64,000 nucleotides of DNA from Aradus depressus (GCA_963662175.1 OY759216.1:43727087-43791086), one strand, 5' to 3'. Counted from the stretch's first letter, positions 10,892 to 20,149 are shown. Notes: generated by a model not told the origin, from the sequence alone. Numbers and translations: made by a program.

Positions 10892-11156
10892 ATGTGTGAT
10901 AGTTAAGATGTTTCGGTACGAGATTTTTCATAGAAATAAAATACGTTGTCTTCCCACTGTTTTATTTTATAACAGAACCGGTTTTCGACGCAACAGCGTC
11001 ATGATCAGTGGCACCCTCCCACACAACACAGCGGTTAAAGGACAACTGGCCAGTTGCCAGGGATGTCCTCGTACCACTGATGATGACGCTGTTGCGTTTA
11101 AAACCGGTTCTGGTCTAGAATAAGACAGTGGGAAGACAACATCGTCTATTTTTATG
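10892..11156. mobile_element. ribozyme palindrome element, copy 1 of the 'GTCTTCCCACTG' family
   Basis: Inverted arms share 'TTGTCTTCCCACTG', 'CAGAACCGGTTTT' and 'GCAACAGCGTCAT'. The element interrupts an R copy. The 13 bp 'ACATATAAAATTT' at 10879-10891 and 11157-11169 may be its target duplication, although this phrase also belongs to R. Each arm holds a hammerhead-like motif: plus strand 11073-11114, minus strand about 10972-11016. The minus-strand copy has one core change (CTGATCA). A central 'GGACAACTGGCCAGTTG' region separates the arms. No coding. Confidence 0.7.
11073..11114 (+). ncRNA. hammerhead-like motif in palindrome arm
   Basis: Stem I ACCA (11073-11076) pairs with TGGT (11111-11114). 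The core CTGATGA is at 11077-11083, followed by an extra T. Stem II GACGC/GCGTT closes a TGTT loop (11085-11098). TAA stands where GAA is expected (11099-11101). The palindrome AACCGGTT (11102-11109) takes the place of stem III, and C at 11110 is the expected cleavage base. The G-to-T change should weaken or abolish cleavage. Confidence 0.6.
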
Positions 11157-11240
11157 ACATATAAAATTTCGTGTCGACACATTCATTACATCCTACAGTT
11201 ATCGTATTCACAGACCCAGACATTTTTTTTTTAATTTTTG
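11157..11240 (-). repeat. R repeat, continuation right of inserted palindrome
   Basis: R resumes with 'ATAAAATTTCGTGTCGAC', the module start expected after 10891, then 'GTTATCGTATTCACAGAC' and a T-run. Confidence 0.65.
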
Positions 11241-11249
11241 GAATCGGGG

Positions 11250-11345
11250 TTGGTGTGTTTCTTAAACTTTTCGGGGAGTTGAAATGTTGATATTTTTCTT
11301 TTGTTCCGGCATTTCTTCCAGAGGTGTCTTCTTACTTCTCCTTAG
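11250..11345 (-). repeat. dispersed repeat shared with 29165-29250
   Basis: The complement of 'GAAGAAATGCCGGAACA', 'TCAACATTTCAACTCC' and 'AAGTTTAAGAAAC' recurs on the plus strand near 29185-29245. The two copies share this block in the same relative order. The family is not known to me. Confidence 0.55.
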
Positions 11346-11410
11346 ACAAAATTTCGGGACACTTAGACGTCCCTTCTTCTGGTCACTAAGAACCTACATT
11401 TTATTTGTTT

Positions 11411-11540
11411 CATAGAAATAAAAGACGTTGTCTTCCCACTGTTTTATTTTAGACCAGAACAGGTTTTCAATGCAACAGCGTCATCATCAGTGGTACATCT
11501 CACTCAGCATAGCGGTTAAAGGACAACTGGCCGCTTCGTA
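11411..11540 (-). mobile_element. ribozyme element, single arm, copy 2
   Basis: Only one arm of the 'GTCTTCCCACTG' element is present, ending near 'GGACAACTGGCCGCTTCG'. It holds the best-preserved motif of this family (11453-11494, minus). Confidence 0.65.
11453..11494 (-). ncRNA. hammerhead-like motif, core intact
   Basis: Read on the minus strand: ACCA pairs with TGGT as stem I, CTGATGA is exact, and an extra T follows. Stem II is GACGC with GCATT, with one mismatch around a TGTT loop. GAA is exact, then AACCTGTT, one base from the palindrome AACCGGTT, and C is the cleavage base. All invariant core bases of the hammerhead are present apart from the added T. Confidence 0.65.
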
Positions 11541-11570
11541 GTGACAAAAAAATCAATATCGAATTTCAGG

Positions 11571-11901
11571 TTAGTGGACGCCGGTAGCTCAGTGGTATGC
11601 GTGCTTCCCTCCTGAGCTCAAGGTCGTGGGTTCGAAACCCGACCTAGGTCCTTAGTTTATTTTATCTGGGAAGTAAAATAAACTTAAGCACGCCGTCCTT
11701 CGGTGGGACGTTAAGCGATGGTGCCGAGCCTGTACTCGTTAAATAGACCCCTACTACCCTAGGTGAATAAAAAGTCAGGGTAGGCAACATTTAGGACTCC
11801 CACAGTAGAGTCGGGCTCTTGTCCACCATAGTGACGGAAGAGAGCTCTTGTAGTAGGCGATAAGACCTCGTAGTTAAGTCATAATAACTCACTATTTAAC
11901 A
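11571..11901 (+). mobile_element. tRNA-derived SINE, near full length
   Basis: It has the head 'GACGCCGGTAGCTCAGTGG' and box B GGGTTCGAAACCC. The 10 bp 'CGAATTTCAG' at 11560-11569 and 11902-11911 is the likely target duplication. The 3' end has lost 'CCCGGGCATG'. Confidence 0.85.
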
Positions 11902-12066
11902 CGAATTTCAGACCGATTACTTAACTTCCCCCATACTTCGTATAGCTAGAAAAATAAAAATATAATAATATAATATCTAAATAACTGCAGAGATATGTGC
12001 AGTTTGTGAGAGAGATTTGATGAAGCAGTGATATGAATTGAGATTGAAATCTATTTGATATGCAAA

Positions 12067-12440
12067 TTAGGTTTGGTTATTAGAGGCTAGAGACAGGTTG
12101 TGCAGTAAGCGGGGACCTCTATCAACCAGACAGAAGCTGGGATTACAGCAGATTATACTGTCCGATTCCATCCTGACATATTGGATAGGTACAAAACCAA
12201 CCCCTACCAGCTTTTTATTAAATTTCATTTCCATTAGGGAAGACAAATGTGTCATAATATAACATCCCCTACAAACCACATGACAAATGCTAATTCTCCT
12301 GTCTGAATTACCTGGGATAATGTAATGCATGGGAGACCTGTTACCCATGTCAACAATACAATATAATGTATGTTCCAATACTGCCTTGGTTCTGTTCAGC
12401 TTCACTTCTATCCAATTGGGGCTATAATTATTTTTTACTT
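12067..12440 (-). other. long open frame without recognised homology
   Basis: A frame of 172 codons runs from 12585 to 12067 on the minus strand. Its first 50 codons lie in an R 5' end (12440-12585), so the upstream start is not credible. The rest is compositionally protein-like, with PNWIEVKLNRTKAVLE near its start. I do not recognise a domain. It could be a relic of an unknown element or chance. Confidence 0.25.
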
Positions 12441-12540
12441 CCCCAGAAAATGTTATGTGATCAGTCAGAAATTTTTGAGTTTTCACCAGAATTTCATGCT
12501 TTCTGACCACTTGTTTCCAAAAAATGAAAAAAAAAAGTGT
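12440..12540 (-). repeat. R repeat, 5' terminal part
   Basis: It shows 'TCAGTCAGAAATTTTTGAG', 'ACCAGAATTTCATGCTTTC' and the A-run followed by 'GTGTGTGTGTCTG', typical of the R 5' end. Confidence 0.55.
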
Positions 12541-12559
12541 GTGTGTCTGTATGTAAACT

Positions 12560-13020
12560 TTATATTTTGGGCAGAGTTCCTCCACACCTTAAAGGTCAGT
12601 TCAATGTACCTTATTGTTTTATTTATTCATTTATAATTTATAATATCTCGCACATTGGGACCTGATGATGGGACATAAGAACGTCCCGAAACATCGTTGG
12701 GGGATAAAGACACTTCCGAAGAGTTTTTTTTTGAAAAATAGTTATCTTAATTTTTATTAAATTGAAAAATGTGTCTACTTATTATGAACATATCTTGTAT
12801 TATTTTTTTTTATATATATATATACTCATATATTTTTAAGTATTTATTTGTTCAATTTTTAATAATTTCATTTTACTTTTTTTAATAGTTTTGTTATTAC
12901 TACTAATCATAGATGTGTTAGACTTAAGTAGTTATAAATATAATTTATAAGCTTATAAATTCATTTGACTTATCCTATTACCATGTATTGGTTTAACGGA
13001 AATAAATTAATTATTATTTA
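12560..13020 (+). mobile_element. hammerhead-bearing dispersed repeat, copy A
   Basis: The element shares 'GAGTTCCTCC' (12570s), the ribozyme block (12662-12700), 'GATAAAGACACTTCCGAAGA', 'AATAGTTATCTTAATTTTTA' and the end 'TATTGGTTTAACGGAAATAA' with copies at about 25600-25902 and 31630-32150. The ATAAA-rich end suggests a polyadenylated transcript. No frame survives. It may be the 3' region of a Penelope-like or other retroelement. Confidence 0.6.
12656..12706 (+). ncRNA. hammerhead-like motif, long stem I type
   Basis: CTGATGA is at 12662-12668, followed by T. Stem II GGGAC pairs with GTCCC (12670-12674, 12683-12687). GAA is at 12688-12690. Then ACATCGT can form a 2 bp stem III with an ATC loop, followed by T. 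The flanking TATCTC (just upstream) can pair with GGGATA downstream as a distal stem I. This fits a hammerhead with an internal loop in stem I, better than a minimal one. Confidence 0.5.
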
Positions 13021-13023
13021 TTA

Positions 13024-13640
13024 TAAACACGATGGAATGAATGTATCGATTCTATAATATAAGGCCAGAACCCCACAACACCTATCGATTTTCAGCCAAA
13101 TCGGACAAAGGACAGGTAAGAATCAGGGAGGAGGCTCAACACAAAAACACTAATAACTGCCGTTGTAATGGATGACATCTATGACTTTTTAAGTGAAATC
13201 GTCCGAACGGTAATAGTGGTTCAGAAGAGGGGTACACGATCAAAAATCCTATAAATTCCGATGTAATGAATATATAGACACAAAATTTAGTATGTGAGTT
13301 CAGAATTCTCTATGTAAGTCAATTATTGATTTTTAGCCCAAACGGTCGATTGAGTTTAGAGGGAGAGCGATAAATCAATTGTTTAATTACTTATGGGGAA
13401 GAGCTGCAGGTGCATCCCGGTGTTGCACTAATACGAAGATACGAAACCGTTATATAATTCTTATGAAACTTTGTGTATATCTGATATTAAGTGGTTATAC
13501 CTATGAACACGGTATCTCCCCAGAACCCTCTAAGGTGACACCTACTGATTTTAAGACCAATCGACCAAAAACTGAATTTGCTGAAAATTGATGCGTATAT
13601 CCTTATTGGGGTTTGATTGACATATAAAATTTCGTGGCGA
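13024..13640 (+). repeat. R repeat, long copy or two tandem fragments
   Basis: It starts 'AAACACGATGGAATGAATG', with modules at about 13155 and 13255, and a 3' end near 13400 ('GGGGAAGAGCTG'). A second R 5' part then starts at about 13440 ('CACGGTATCTCCCCAGAACC'). A terminal-to-initial junction lies inside. Confidence 0.65.
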
Positions 13641-13985
13641 GTGTAGCTCGGCTCACACCATTCTATTTTACTTTTTTTTGAATAAGTTCTATTGTAATAA
13701 TAATGTATAACATCCCCTATGGAAGTAGCTACTTCCACGGCGAAACAATATTAAATTTGCCCCGGAAAGAAGAGGAAATCCAATAGGTGGGGGCCCTCCC
13801 GCAATTTTCTCAAGAAAAAATAAAACTTTTTTTTAATCAAATTTTTGCAGGAGAGCTCCATTTTATTGAGAAGAACGACTGTAATAATTTAAGAAAAATG
13901 AAAACTTTGTAGAGAATGAAAACTTCCTGTATGTTCCGTTTATGATAACACTACAGTACTTTGACTGCTATATTGGGAGGGTGTG
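13640..13985. other. unassigned sequence
   Basis: No gene or known family is seen. It is T- and A-rich. Confidence 0.4.
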
Positions 13986-13989
13986 TACA

Positions 13990-14222
13990 CCTAGTGACTT
14001 GAGCATCTAATGCTCTACTGTGGGTGTCCAAAATGTTTCCTACCCATGTTTAGATACCTGGTAAGGAGGGGTCTTTAACGAATACTTGACATCGTACAGG
14101 CTCGCGACTATCGTAACGTTCCATCCGAAGGACGGCATGCTCAAGGTTTTTACCTCTCAGATAAAAAATCGTAGGAGCCTCGGTCGGGTTTCGAACCCGA
14201 GATCTTGAGTCCCAGTAGCCAA
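13990..14222 (-). mobile_element. tRNA-derived SINE, diverged subfamily
   Basis: On the minus strand box B is exact (CGGGTTCGAACCCGA complement at 14184-14199). The body carries the 'AAAAACCTTGAGCATGCCG' variant. The 3' CCCGGGC end is lost. Confidence 0.75.
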
Positions 14223-14265
14223 GGCTGATCAGGAGGGCAAAGGAAGGTTCATAAAAAAATCGATG

Positions 14266-14740
14266 TTACATTTTCACCGGAATTTCATGTTTTACGACCC
14301 CGTGGAAAAATAGCCGTCAGTAAATCACCAGCAATGTACTTTCCCAGTTCGAATGACTTAAGTTTTCCCCCTCCAAAATCTGGGCTTCTGAATCCTCATA
14401 CTAAATTTTATATGGATACATTCATTACATTAACAGTTTTTGCGGTTTTTAAGTCGAGCCCCACTCCTGATCCCCTTCCTTTTAGCCGATTTCGCGGAAA
14501 AATTAATAGGCGCTGTCCATAAGAAATTTTGAATTTATATATGAAATTTCGTGTCGATACATTTATTCTTTCGGGAGTTATCGTGTTCACAGGCACACAG
14601 AGCCAGACAGATATTTTTGTTCATATTTTGAATTAGGGGATCGGAAAATATGAAATTCCGAAGAATACTTTCCATCGAATTCCTGACGAATTACATAATG
14701 TCCTCTGTACCTCGTAAAGCTGTGAAAGAAAAAAATATAT
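14266..14740 (-). repeat. R repeat, near complete short form
   Basis: It has a terminal hairpin region (CAGTAAATCACCAGCAATG), the pyrimidine block, two modules ('AGCCCCACTCCTGATCCCC') and the far end ('CATCGAATTCCTGACGAATT', 'CCTCGTAAAGCTGTG'). Confidence 0.7.
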
Positions 14741-14744
14741 CTTC

Positions 14745-15240
14745 CTTGGTTAGTATATTATGCATATGACATAATACATAAAAAAGAATTACAATTGTGA
14801 CAGGCAACCAACTTCTGAGTTTATTTGTGACTTAATAAATAATCCACTAATAGTGTGTATTCACTATTTTTCAATAATATACTCTTAATGACCGGCCAGT
14901 CTGAAAGAAACCTTTACAACAAAACGTGAGGAGAAAAGATAGTCTTTATATGTACCCCGGAGGTAAAGGACACCAAGTCACAAAAATGTAATTTTTCAGA
15001 AAAGCAAGTTCCTAATATTTTTCAACTTCATTTTCAGGTTTCTTCGCTAATAATAAGAATTGCTCTATACAATTTTCGCAATTTACAGTAATAGGACATA
15101 GTGCTTTATACCACTACATAGAGCGAAAAATCTACATCGCAAACATGGTGCCAAGTACATTTCATAAGAAAATGGACAGTGTCCATTACCTCCGGGTTAC
15201 ATATATATCAAACAGAAAAAGTCGTAGATGGATCATGATC
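14745..15240. other. unassigned sequence with a duplicated 'tcctccggtacatata' theme
   Basis: No coding signal. 'ATGTACCCCGGAGGTAAAGG' (14957-14976) returns inverted near 15190 as 'CCTCCGGGTTACATAT', so a weak inverted repeat of about 250 bp spacing is present, possibly an old MITE. Confidence 0.45.
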
Positions 15241-15244
15241 TCCA

Positions 15245-15425
15245 AAACCAGACGACCCTTAGCGCTAATATTCAACAGCTGACTTACATAGGGGCTCCTA
15301 AATCCACATACTAAATTTTATAAACTAAAGTTATTGGGGGTTTTGAGTTAAGCCTCTCTCCTAACCCTCCCCTTCACTCTGACCGATTTGACTGAAAGTC
15401 GATGTCCTTCTGGAGGGAACTCTAT
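15245..15425 (-). repeat. R repeat fragment
   Basis: It shows 'AGCGCTAATATTCAACAGCT', 'TACATAGGGGCTCCTAAATC' and a module ending 'AAAGTCGATGTCCTTC'. Confidence 0.6.
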
Positions 15426-15761
15426 CTTAGATTTTTACGCGATTATAATACTTTCTTATATTAAAAGTATAAGAAAGTAGAAAGATGAAAAATGTATCTA
15501 AAAAAATATGATTATTCTAAAACAGTGAATGGGTAAGACCATTATCATTAACTCAATGGCTCCGATTCGCTTCAGCTAAATTAAAATTTATAGCCATTTT
15601 GCATGACCAAAACGCAAATTACAAATATGTTCATAAATCACAAGCACCTCCTTCCTCATCCCCACCCCTTCAGTATGGTGTCCATGATTCAAGGTAGGGC
15701 ATATCTTGTTCCCATGCCTGCAGCAGTCTAACCAAAACATTGTACTTCTCCAGTTATACGA

Positions 15762-16023
15762 AGTATAGGGGAAGTTATGAAATTGGACAGAACAAAAAAT
15801 ATGTCTGTCTGTGCTGTATGTCTTTGAACACGAGAACTAGTTTAGTTACTACAAAGTTAATATATGTATCCAGAACTCCGTAAGTACAACAACTATTGAT
15901 GATAATCAATAATTATCAACCGAATCAGTCAAAAGAAAAATTGGGGGATTAGGAGGAGCCCCCTTTGTTAAGAACTAACACAAAAACTCTAATAACTACG
16001 TTGTAATCAATGTATAGACACAA
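15762..16023 (+). repeat. R repeat, 5' half, interrupted by Helitron
   Basis: It begins at the R 5' palindrome 'TATACGAAGTATAGGGGAAG' and runs to 'TGTATAGACACAA'. The next R bases 'TATTTCATATGGATATTCA' follow the Helitron at 16572, so the insertion split R exactly. Confidence 0.8.
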
Positions 16024-16571
16024 TCATATATATAAAGCTGAAAATGTCTGTGCGTTGTACCGCTATAACTCACGAACGGCTTGATGGATTTGATTAATTT
16101 TTTTTTAATTTGTTCGTAATCGTCTGAGGAAGGTTATAGGCGTATTAGTACCTCAATATCTGGTCCATCCCAGCATCCACCCACGCAATCTTTGTAACTC
16201 AAAAACCACTGCAATGATTAATGAGGAATCTTTTTGAATAGATAAGTTTTATCTACCGGAAGGTTAAGGTCTATTTTTTAATCAACCCCTGGTCCATCCC
16301 AGCATCCACTCACGCAATCTTTGTAACTCGAAAACCATTGCAACGATTAATGAGAAATCTTTTTGAATAAATTAGTTTTAGCTCCAAAGCTATCGTTACT
16401 ACAGTTGACGGACTATAAGCCTTATTCCGTATGAATAATTGAAAATTATAACATCACGAGTGTACTGTCGAGGAACTGACTTTGACTTTTCTCCCAATAT
16501 ATCCTATAGGGCTAAGCAGATATTGGGAGAAAAGTCAAAGTTCCCCGGGCAACGCCGGGTATTACTGCTAG
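16024..16571 (+). mobile_element. non-autonomous Helitron (548 bp)
   Basis: It starts TC ('TCATATATATAAAGCTG') and ends with a GC-rich hairpin (CCCGGGCAACGCCGGG, 16545-16560), then 'TATTACTGCTAG'. It lies between A and T without target duplication. These are the diagnostic Helitron ends. The interrupted R copy joins perfectly across it. 'CGAACGGCTTGATGGATTTG' after the start is typical of insect Helitron families. An internal duplication is present: 'CTGGTCCATCCCAGCATCCA' occurs twice (about 16160 and 16287). No Rep/helicase frame. Confidence 0.9.
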
Positions 16572-16700
16572 TATTTCATATGGATATTCAAAACCCTTTG
16601 TAAGGACGACATCTGAAATAATTTTCAGCACAATCAGCTAAAAGAGAGGGGGATCAGAGGGGCTCAACTCTAAAAAATTCCAATTGCTCGTTTTTAGAAA
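16572..16700 (+). repeat. R repeat, continuation after Helitron
   Basis: R resumes 'TATTTCATATGGATATTC', then 'GGACGACATCTG' and 'AGAGGGGCTCAACTC'. Confidence 0.75.
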
Positions 16701-16729
16701 GCAAGAAATAAACTGGAGAAGTTACTAAG

Positions 16730-16960
16730 TTCCTCTTTGCCCCCCTCTTTATGGCCGATTTGGCTGAAAATCAATATTTGTCGTCCTTATGATGTTTTGA
16801 GCCCATATAAAAAATTTCGTGCCGATCCATTCATTCTATCGAGACATATTTTGTTCATAAACGCACACACAAGATATTATTTTAATTCAATTTTGGAATA
16901 AGGGAAGAAAACAAAATTTTTCTTCATATAGTTGGGGAAGTATAATATTTATATTATAAA
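16730..16960 (-). repeat. R repeat, opposite orientation
   Basis: R modules are followed by the 5' end ('GTTGGGGAAGTA') on the minus strand. It stands head-on to the preceding plus-strand copy, making a large imperfect inverted repeat. Confidence 0.6.
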
Positions 16961-17029
16961 TAGGAGGGTGGGGCAGAAGGGTTGTTTTCATTTGTAGGAG
17001 TGGGAGGTATTCTATAAAATAGGGTCAAA

Positions 17030-17257
17030 TTAAAAACAGGCAGAGAGTCTCCGATAACAATCCGCCATTTTCTCCTGGAACCGAGTGCCAATTTCCCAAA
17101 GTTTCCACGAAATGGACTCCCCCCCTTCCCTTATTTCCGTCCACAAATCATCCCACTTCCCTGTTCCTCCCATCTGTTCGATTTCTCCCTCTACTGTTTC
17201 AAGAAAAATTTCCAAAATCTGTTTTCTTTTTGGCGTCTTCGCAACTTGCTGGTTCAT
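17030..17257 (-). other. 75-codon open frame, no recognised domain
   Basis: It starts MNQQVAKTPKRKQILEIF and is rich in charged residues, with WDDLWTEIREGG and ISWKLWEIG near the middle. Composition is more protein-like than the AT-rich chance frames nearby. No upstream promoter or splice context is seen. It may be a fragment of a transposon protein or an exon. Confidence 0.3.
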
Positions 17258-17605
17258 GGAAAACTTTTCCTTCTAATTTCTTCTTTTGACTTAGACACTT
17301 AAGAAAACAGAACAAAGTTGATGGGTATGAAAAAAGTTTGGAAAAATGATAAATTAACTTTTCTTGTAATGTTACTTTCTCGAAATACGAGCTTATCTGT
17401 GCTTGGAAGTATTTTTATACATTAGGATAGGAACATATTTAAATGTTTTAATTTAGTTGCAAAAATATCTAATCTGAGTACAACATTAACAGTGGCTTGA
17501 AGATCTTCACATCGAAAGCGCTCGCCCACATACTCGACCAGCAGTGACGACGGTTTCCACCGAAAGGTATGACAACAGTAAAATATCTAATCATTGTCTC
17601 CAGAT

Positions 17606-17665
17606 TTATTTGAGATTTATTTTTATTACATAGACGCTTCGGGACCAGTCTCATCTTTAGTGTAC
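17606..17665 (-). ncRNA. degenerate hammerhead-like motif
   Basis: On the minus strand CTAAAGATGAGACTGGTC is followed by CCGAAGCGTC. This fits CTGANGA, T, a stem-loop, then GAAG, with C3-U4-G5 changed to CTA. A TACA/TGTA pairing flanks it. It is a decayed relative of the motif at 12662. Confidence 0.35.
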
Positions 17666-18002
17666 ATAAATTTAAATCAAAATGAAATTTAAAACAAAAT
17701 ATATGTGATGTGTCTCATAGTGCCTATGTGATATTTCTCGTCTTCCAATAAGTCTCTCATTCCAACTGGACCGATCGTTACTCTTCTGTTTCATCAGTCT
17801 AGTTTTTTACAATTCATATACAAGTCATTATTGTTATCATGTTTCACATTATTATTTTCTAATTTTTCTATTTTTATTTTTTTATTTCTCTTCATTAATT
17901 TTCACTAGTTTATTATATTTTACTCATTGCCTGTTTTTAACATTTCGTATTGACTTCTAGAGACCTCTTTTATTTTATTTTATATTTATTCTTTTAAGCC
18001 TC

Positions 18003-18237
18003 CAGAAGGAAGCACACTTGCTGAAGTGATGGGCCGGGCATGTGACAAGGATGGATCCTGGACGATGGGCTAAAGTCTGCACGGAGTGGATTCCTAGAGA
18101 CAGAAGAAGAGAAAAAGGAAGACCAGGACTGCGGAGGGAGGGACGAGATAGTGGAGAGAATAGGGGATGGATGGTGCACAGTGGCCAGCAACAGAGAAAC
18201 ATGCAACAAATGTGTTACAGCACTATTTAAGAAATAA
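18003..18237 (+). pseudogene. LINE reverse transcriptase, C-terminal fragment
   Basis: One frame reads WAGHVTRMDPGRWAK and CTEWIPRDRRREKGRPG. After a frameshift it reads WCTVASNRETCNKCVTALF, then TAA (18235-18237). The GHV.RM...RW and R.RGRP block is typical of the C-terminal end of insect non-LTR retrotransposon proteins. At least one stop (near 18030) and one frameshift disable it. Several kilobases of upstream protein are absent, the usual 5' truncation. Confidence 0.7.
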
Positions 18238-18456
18238 CCCTCATTTTACTTTTTGCTTTTGTTTTGTTTTATTTTGTTTTATTTTAATTTTATTTTAATC
18301 AAGAAGTAACAGTTATACTTAAGTAATAATTTAATTTAATTTTGGAACATTCGTTAATTTCTTTTCTGATTTCTTCTGTTGAAAGAGCAGTAAATAAATA
18401 AAACAAACTTGTTTTTGAAATATTGTCTATTCCACTAAAGATATATATACATATAT

Positions 18457-18491
18457 AACTACCGGTTTCGGCTTTATACCATCGTCAGGTC
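18457..18491 (-). ncRNA. hammerhead-like motif, left arm
   Basis: On the minus strand CTGACGA, T, GGT-ATAAA-GCC, GAA, palindrome ACCGGT and A follow in order, identical to the right-arm motif. Confidence 0.65.
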
Positions 18492-18517
18492 TAGTTATGA
18501 ACTAGAGTTCATAACTA

Positions 18518-18552
18518 GACCTGACGATGGTATAAAGCCGAAACCGGTAGTT
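18518..18552 (+). ncRNA. hammerhead-like motif, right arm
   Basis: Stem I GAC (18518-18520) faces GTT (18550-18552). The core CTGACGA is at 18521-18527, with extra T at 18528. Stem II GGT/GCC has an ATAAA loop (18529-18539). GAA is at 18540-18542, palindrome ACCGGT at 18543-18548 and A17 at 18549. Stem I is only 3 bp here, so activity would be weak or depend on dimers. Confidence 0.65.
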
Positions 18553-18849
18553 ATATATGTATATATATCTTTAGTGGAATAGACAATATTTCAAAAACAA
18601 GTTTGTTTTATTTATTTATTACAAGTTTCCACAATATGTCCGCGTTTCTCAACTTAGAAGTTGGAAAGAGCAGTAGACTCAAAACCTCCAAAAGGAGAGG
18701 CTTTTGTTCTAAAAGAATGTCAATAAAGCTATTTTATTTTTTATTCTTTTCAACTGGTTGATATTTGTATACTCTTGTTTATTATTTAAGTTATTATTCT
18801 TAGGGGACGTATGTCCCAGAATAAAGATTATTTTTCATTTCATTTCATG

Positions 18850-18905
18850 TGGTCATTACACTTTCTTATACCAACCACGCTTACAGATCACTCTCTCCCT
18901 CTTCC
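18850..18905 (+). repeat. single arm of 'ATATGTGATGTGG' MITE
   Basis: It shows 'CTTTCTTATACCAACCACG', then 'TTACAGATCACTCTCTCCC', one arm only. Confidence 0.6.
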
Positions 18906-19290
18906 CCTTTTCCTACTGACATTACTTTTATTATATTATTGTTATTCTTTTTCCAATCTCTAATCTGGTGAGGACTTATTAGCGATTGGAAATTTAATAA
19001 GAAACATGTTTGGTAGGAACCAAGTTTTCGATAGGACTAATCGTTTCCAGTTCTAAAAATATGTGTTTCTAAACTACATTTCAGTATGGTATTCGGGATG
19101 TATCTCGAAAACCAGATGATCTGCGAAAAGTCATATTGAATATAAAATGTGTCTTTCAGTTTTCTCTACAATTTTTAATTAGGTCATAAATATAAGCGTT
19201 ACCTTGTAAAATGTACTCAGGCTCCCAAAGTAAAGGGATCTCAATTTTCGACCGATTTCGACCAAAATCCAATCAGATCTAAGTTGACAC

Positions 19291-19469
19291 ATATGACGAA
19301 GTATAGGGGAAGTTATGTAATTCGTTGTAACTTCGATGTTAAGGTTTCATCGGAATTACATGTTTTTCAACTTTTGATTCCAAAAATAAAAAAAATAATA
19401 TCCTTTTTGTCTGTGAACACGATAACTTTTATATATGTATCTACACAAAATTGGAGGTATATATAATCG
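19291..19469 (+). repeat. R repeat, 5' end
   Basis: The start is 'ATGACGAAGTATAGGGGAAG', then the TTATGTAAT phrase, the A-run and 'GTCTGTGAACACGATAAC'. It leads directly into the minisatellite below. Confidence 0.75.
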
Positions 19470-19803
19470 ATCTGCAGCCAAATCTTCCAAAATAATGATT
19501 GTATCTACACAAAATTGTATATTTATACATTGATCTGCAGCCTAATCTGCCAAAATAATGAATGTATCGACATGACATTTATCTGCAGCCAAATCTGCCA
19601 AAATAATGAATATATTTACATGAAATTGTGTATTTATACATTGATCTGCAGCCTAATCTGCCAAAATAATGAATGTATCGACATGACATTTATCTGCAGC
19701 CAAATCTGCCAGAACAATGATTGTATCGACTTGACATTTATATGCAGCCAAATCTGCCAAAATAATGAATATATTTACATAAAATTGTGTATTTATACAT
19801 TGG
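19470..19803 (+). repeat. minisatellite of 48 and 63 bp units inside R
   Basis: Six units each begin 'ATCTGCAGCC' (one ATATGCAGCC), followed by 'AATCTGCCAAAATAATGA'. Long units (63 bp) end 'GTGTATTTATACATTG'; short units (48 bp) end 'TCGACATGACATTT'. The order is long, short, long, short, short, long. The open frame across it is a product of the unit lengths being multiples of three, not a gene. Confidence 0.9.
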
Positions 19804-20145
19804 ATCTGCAGCCAAATCGATATTGAACAATTTTCAATGGAATCAGCGAAAGGGAAGGGGCTCAATTCAAAAACTTTGAAGTACATGAATGGACATAAAT
19901 ATTTATATTTAAGTGCAGAATCCCATACGGATGACACCTATCAATTTTCAGAGGCATCAGTCAAATGGAAGAGGCGTACTAGAGAAGGGGTCTCGACTGA
20001 AATATCCTAATAACTGAACATGTAATGAATGTATCTACCCAAAACTCAATATGCAGATTCAAAATCCCTTATGTTAATCAACTATTGGTTTTTAGTCTAA
20101 ACAGTCGATTGGTTTTGGAGGGAGAGCGAAAACTTAACAGATTAG
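19804..20145 (+). repeat. R repeat, 3' modules after minisatellite
   Basis: Modules end with 'GGTTTTGGAGGGAGAGCGAA', the phrase before the R 3' end. Confidence 0.7.
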
Positions 20146-20149
20146 CTCG

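Larger units (their letters stand above)
18393..18663. mobile_element. ribozyme palindrome element with 12 bp TSD
   Basis: A near-perfect palindrome of about 230 bp has arms from 'AATAAATAAAACAAACTTG' to the centre near 18504. The 12 bp 'GAAAGAGCAGTA' occurs at 18381-18392 and 18664-18675 and reads as the target duplication, with about 43 bp of non-palindromic sequence before the right copy. Both arms carry an identical hammerhead-like motif (minus 18457-18491, plus 18518-18552), so RNA from either strand would contain both a motif and its complement. Confidence 0.8.

Noticed and set aside
17744..17825. Another hammerhead near 'CAGTCTAG' (minus CTGATGAAACAG)
   Set aside because: CTGATGA and GAAAC occur by overlap, without stem II or stem I pairing.
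19515..19826. 103-codon repetitive protein
   Set aside because: The frame exists because both repeat units have lengths divisible by three; the sequence is a minisatellite inside non-coding R.
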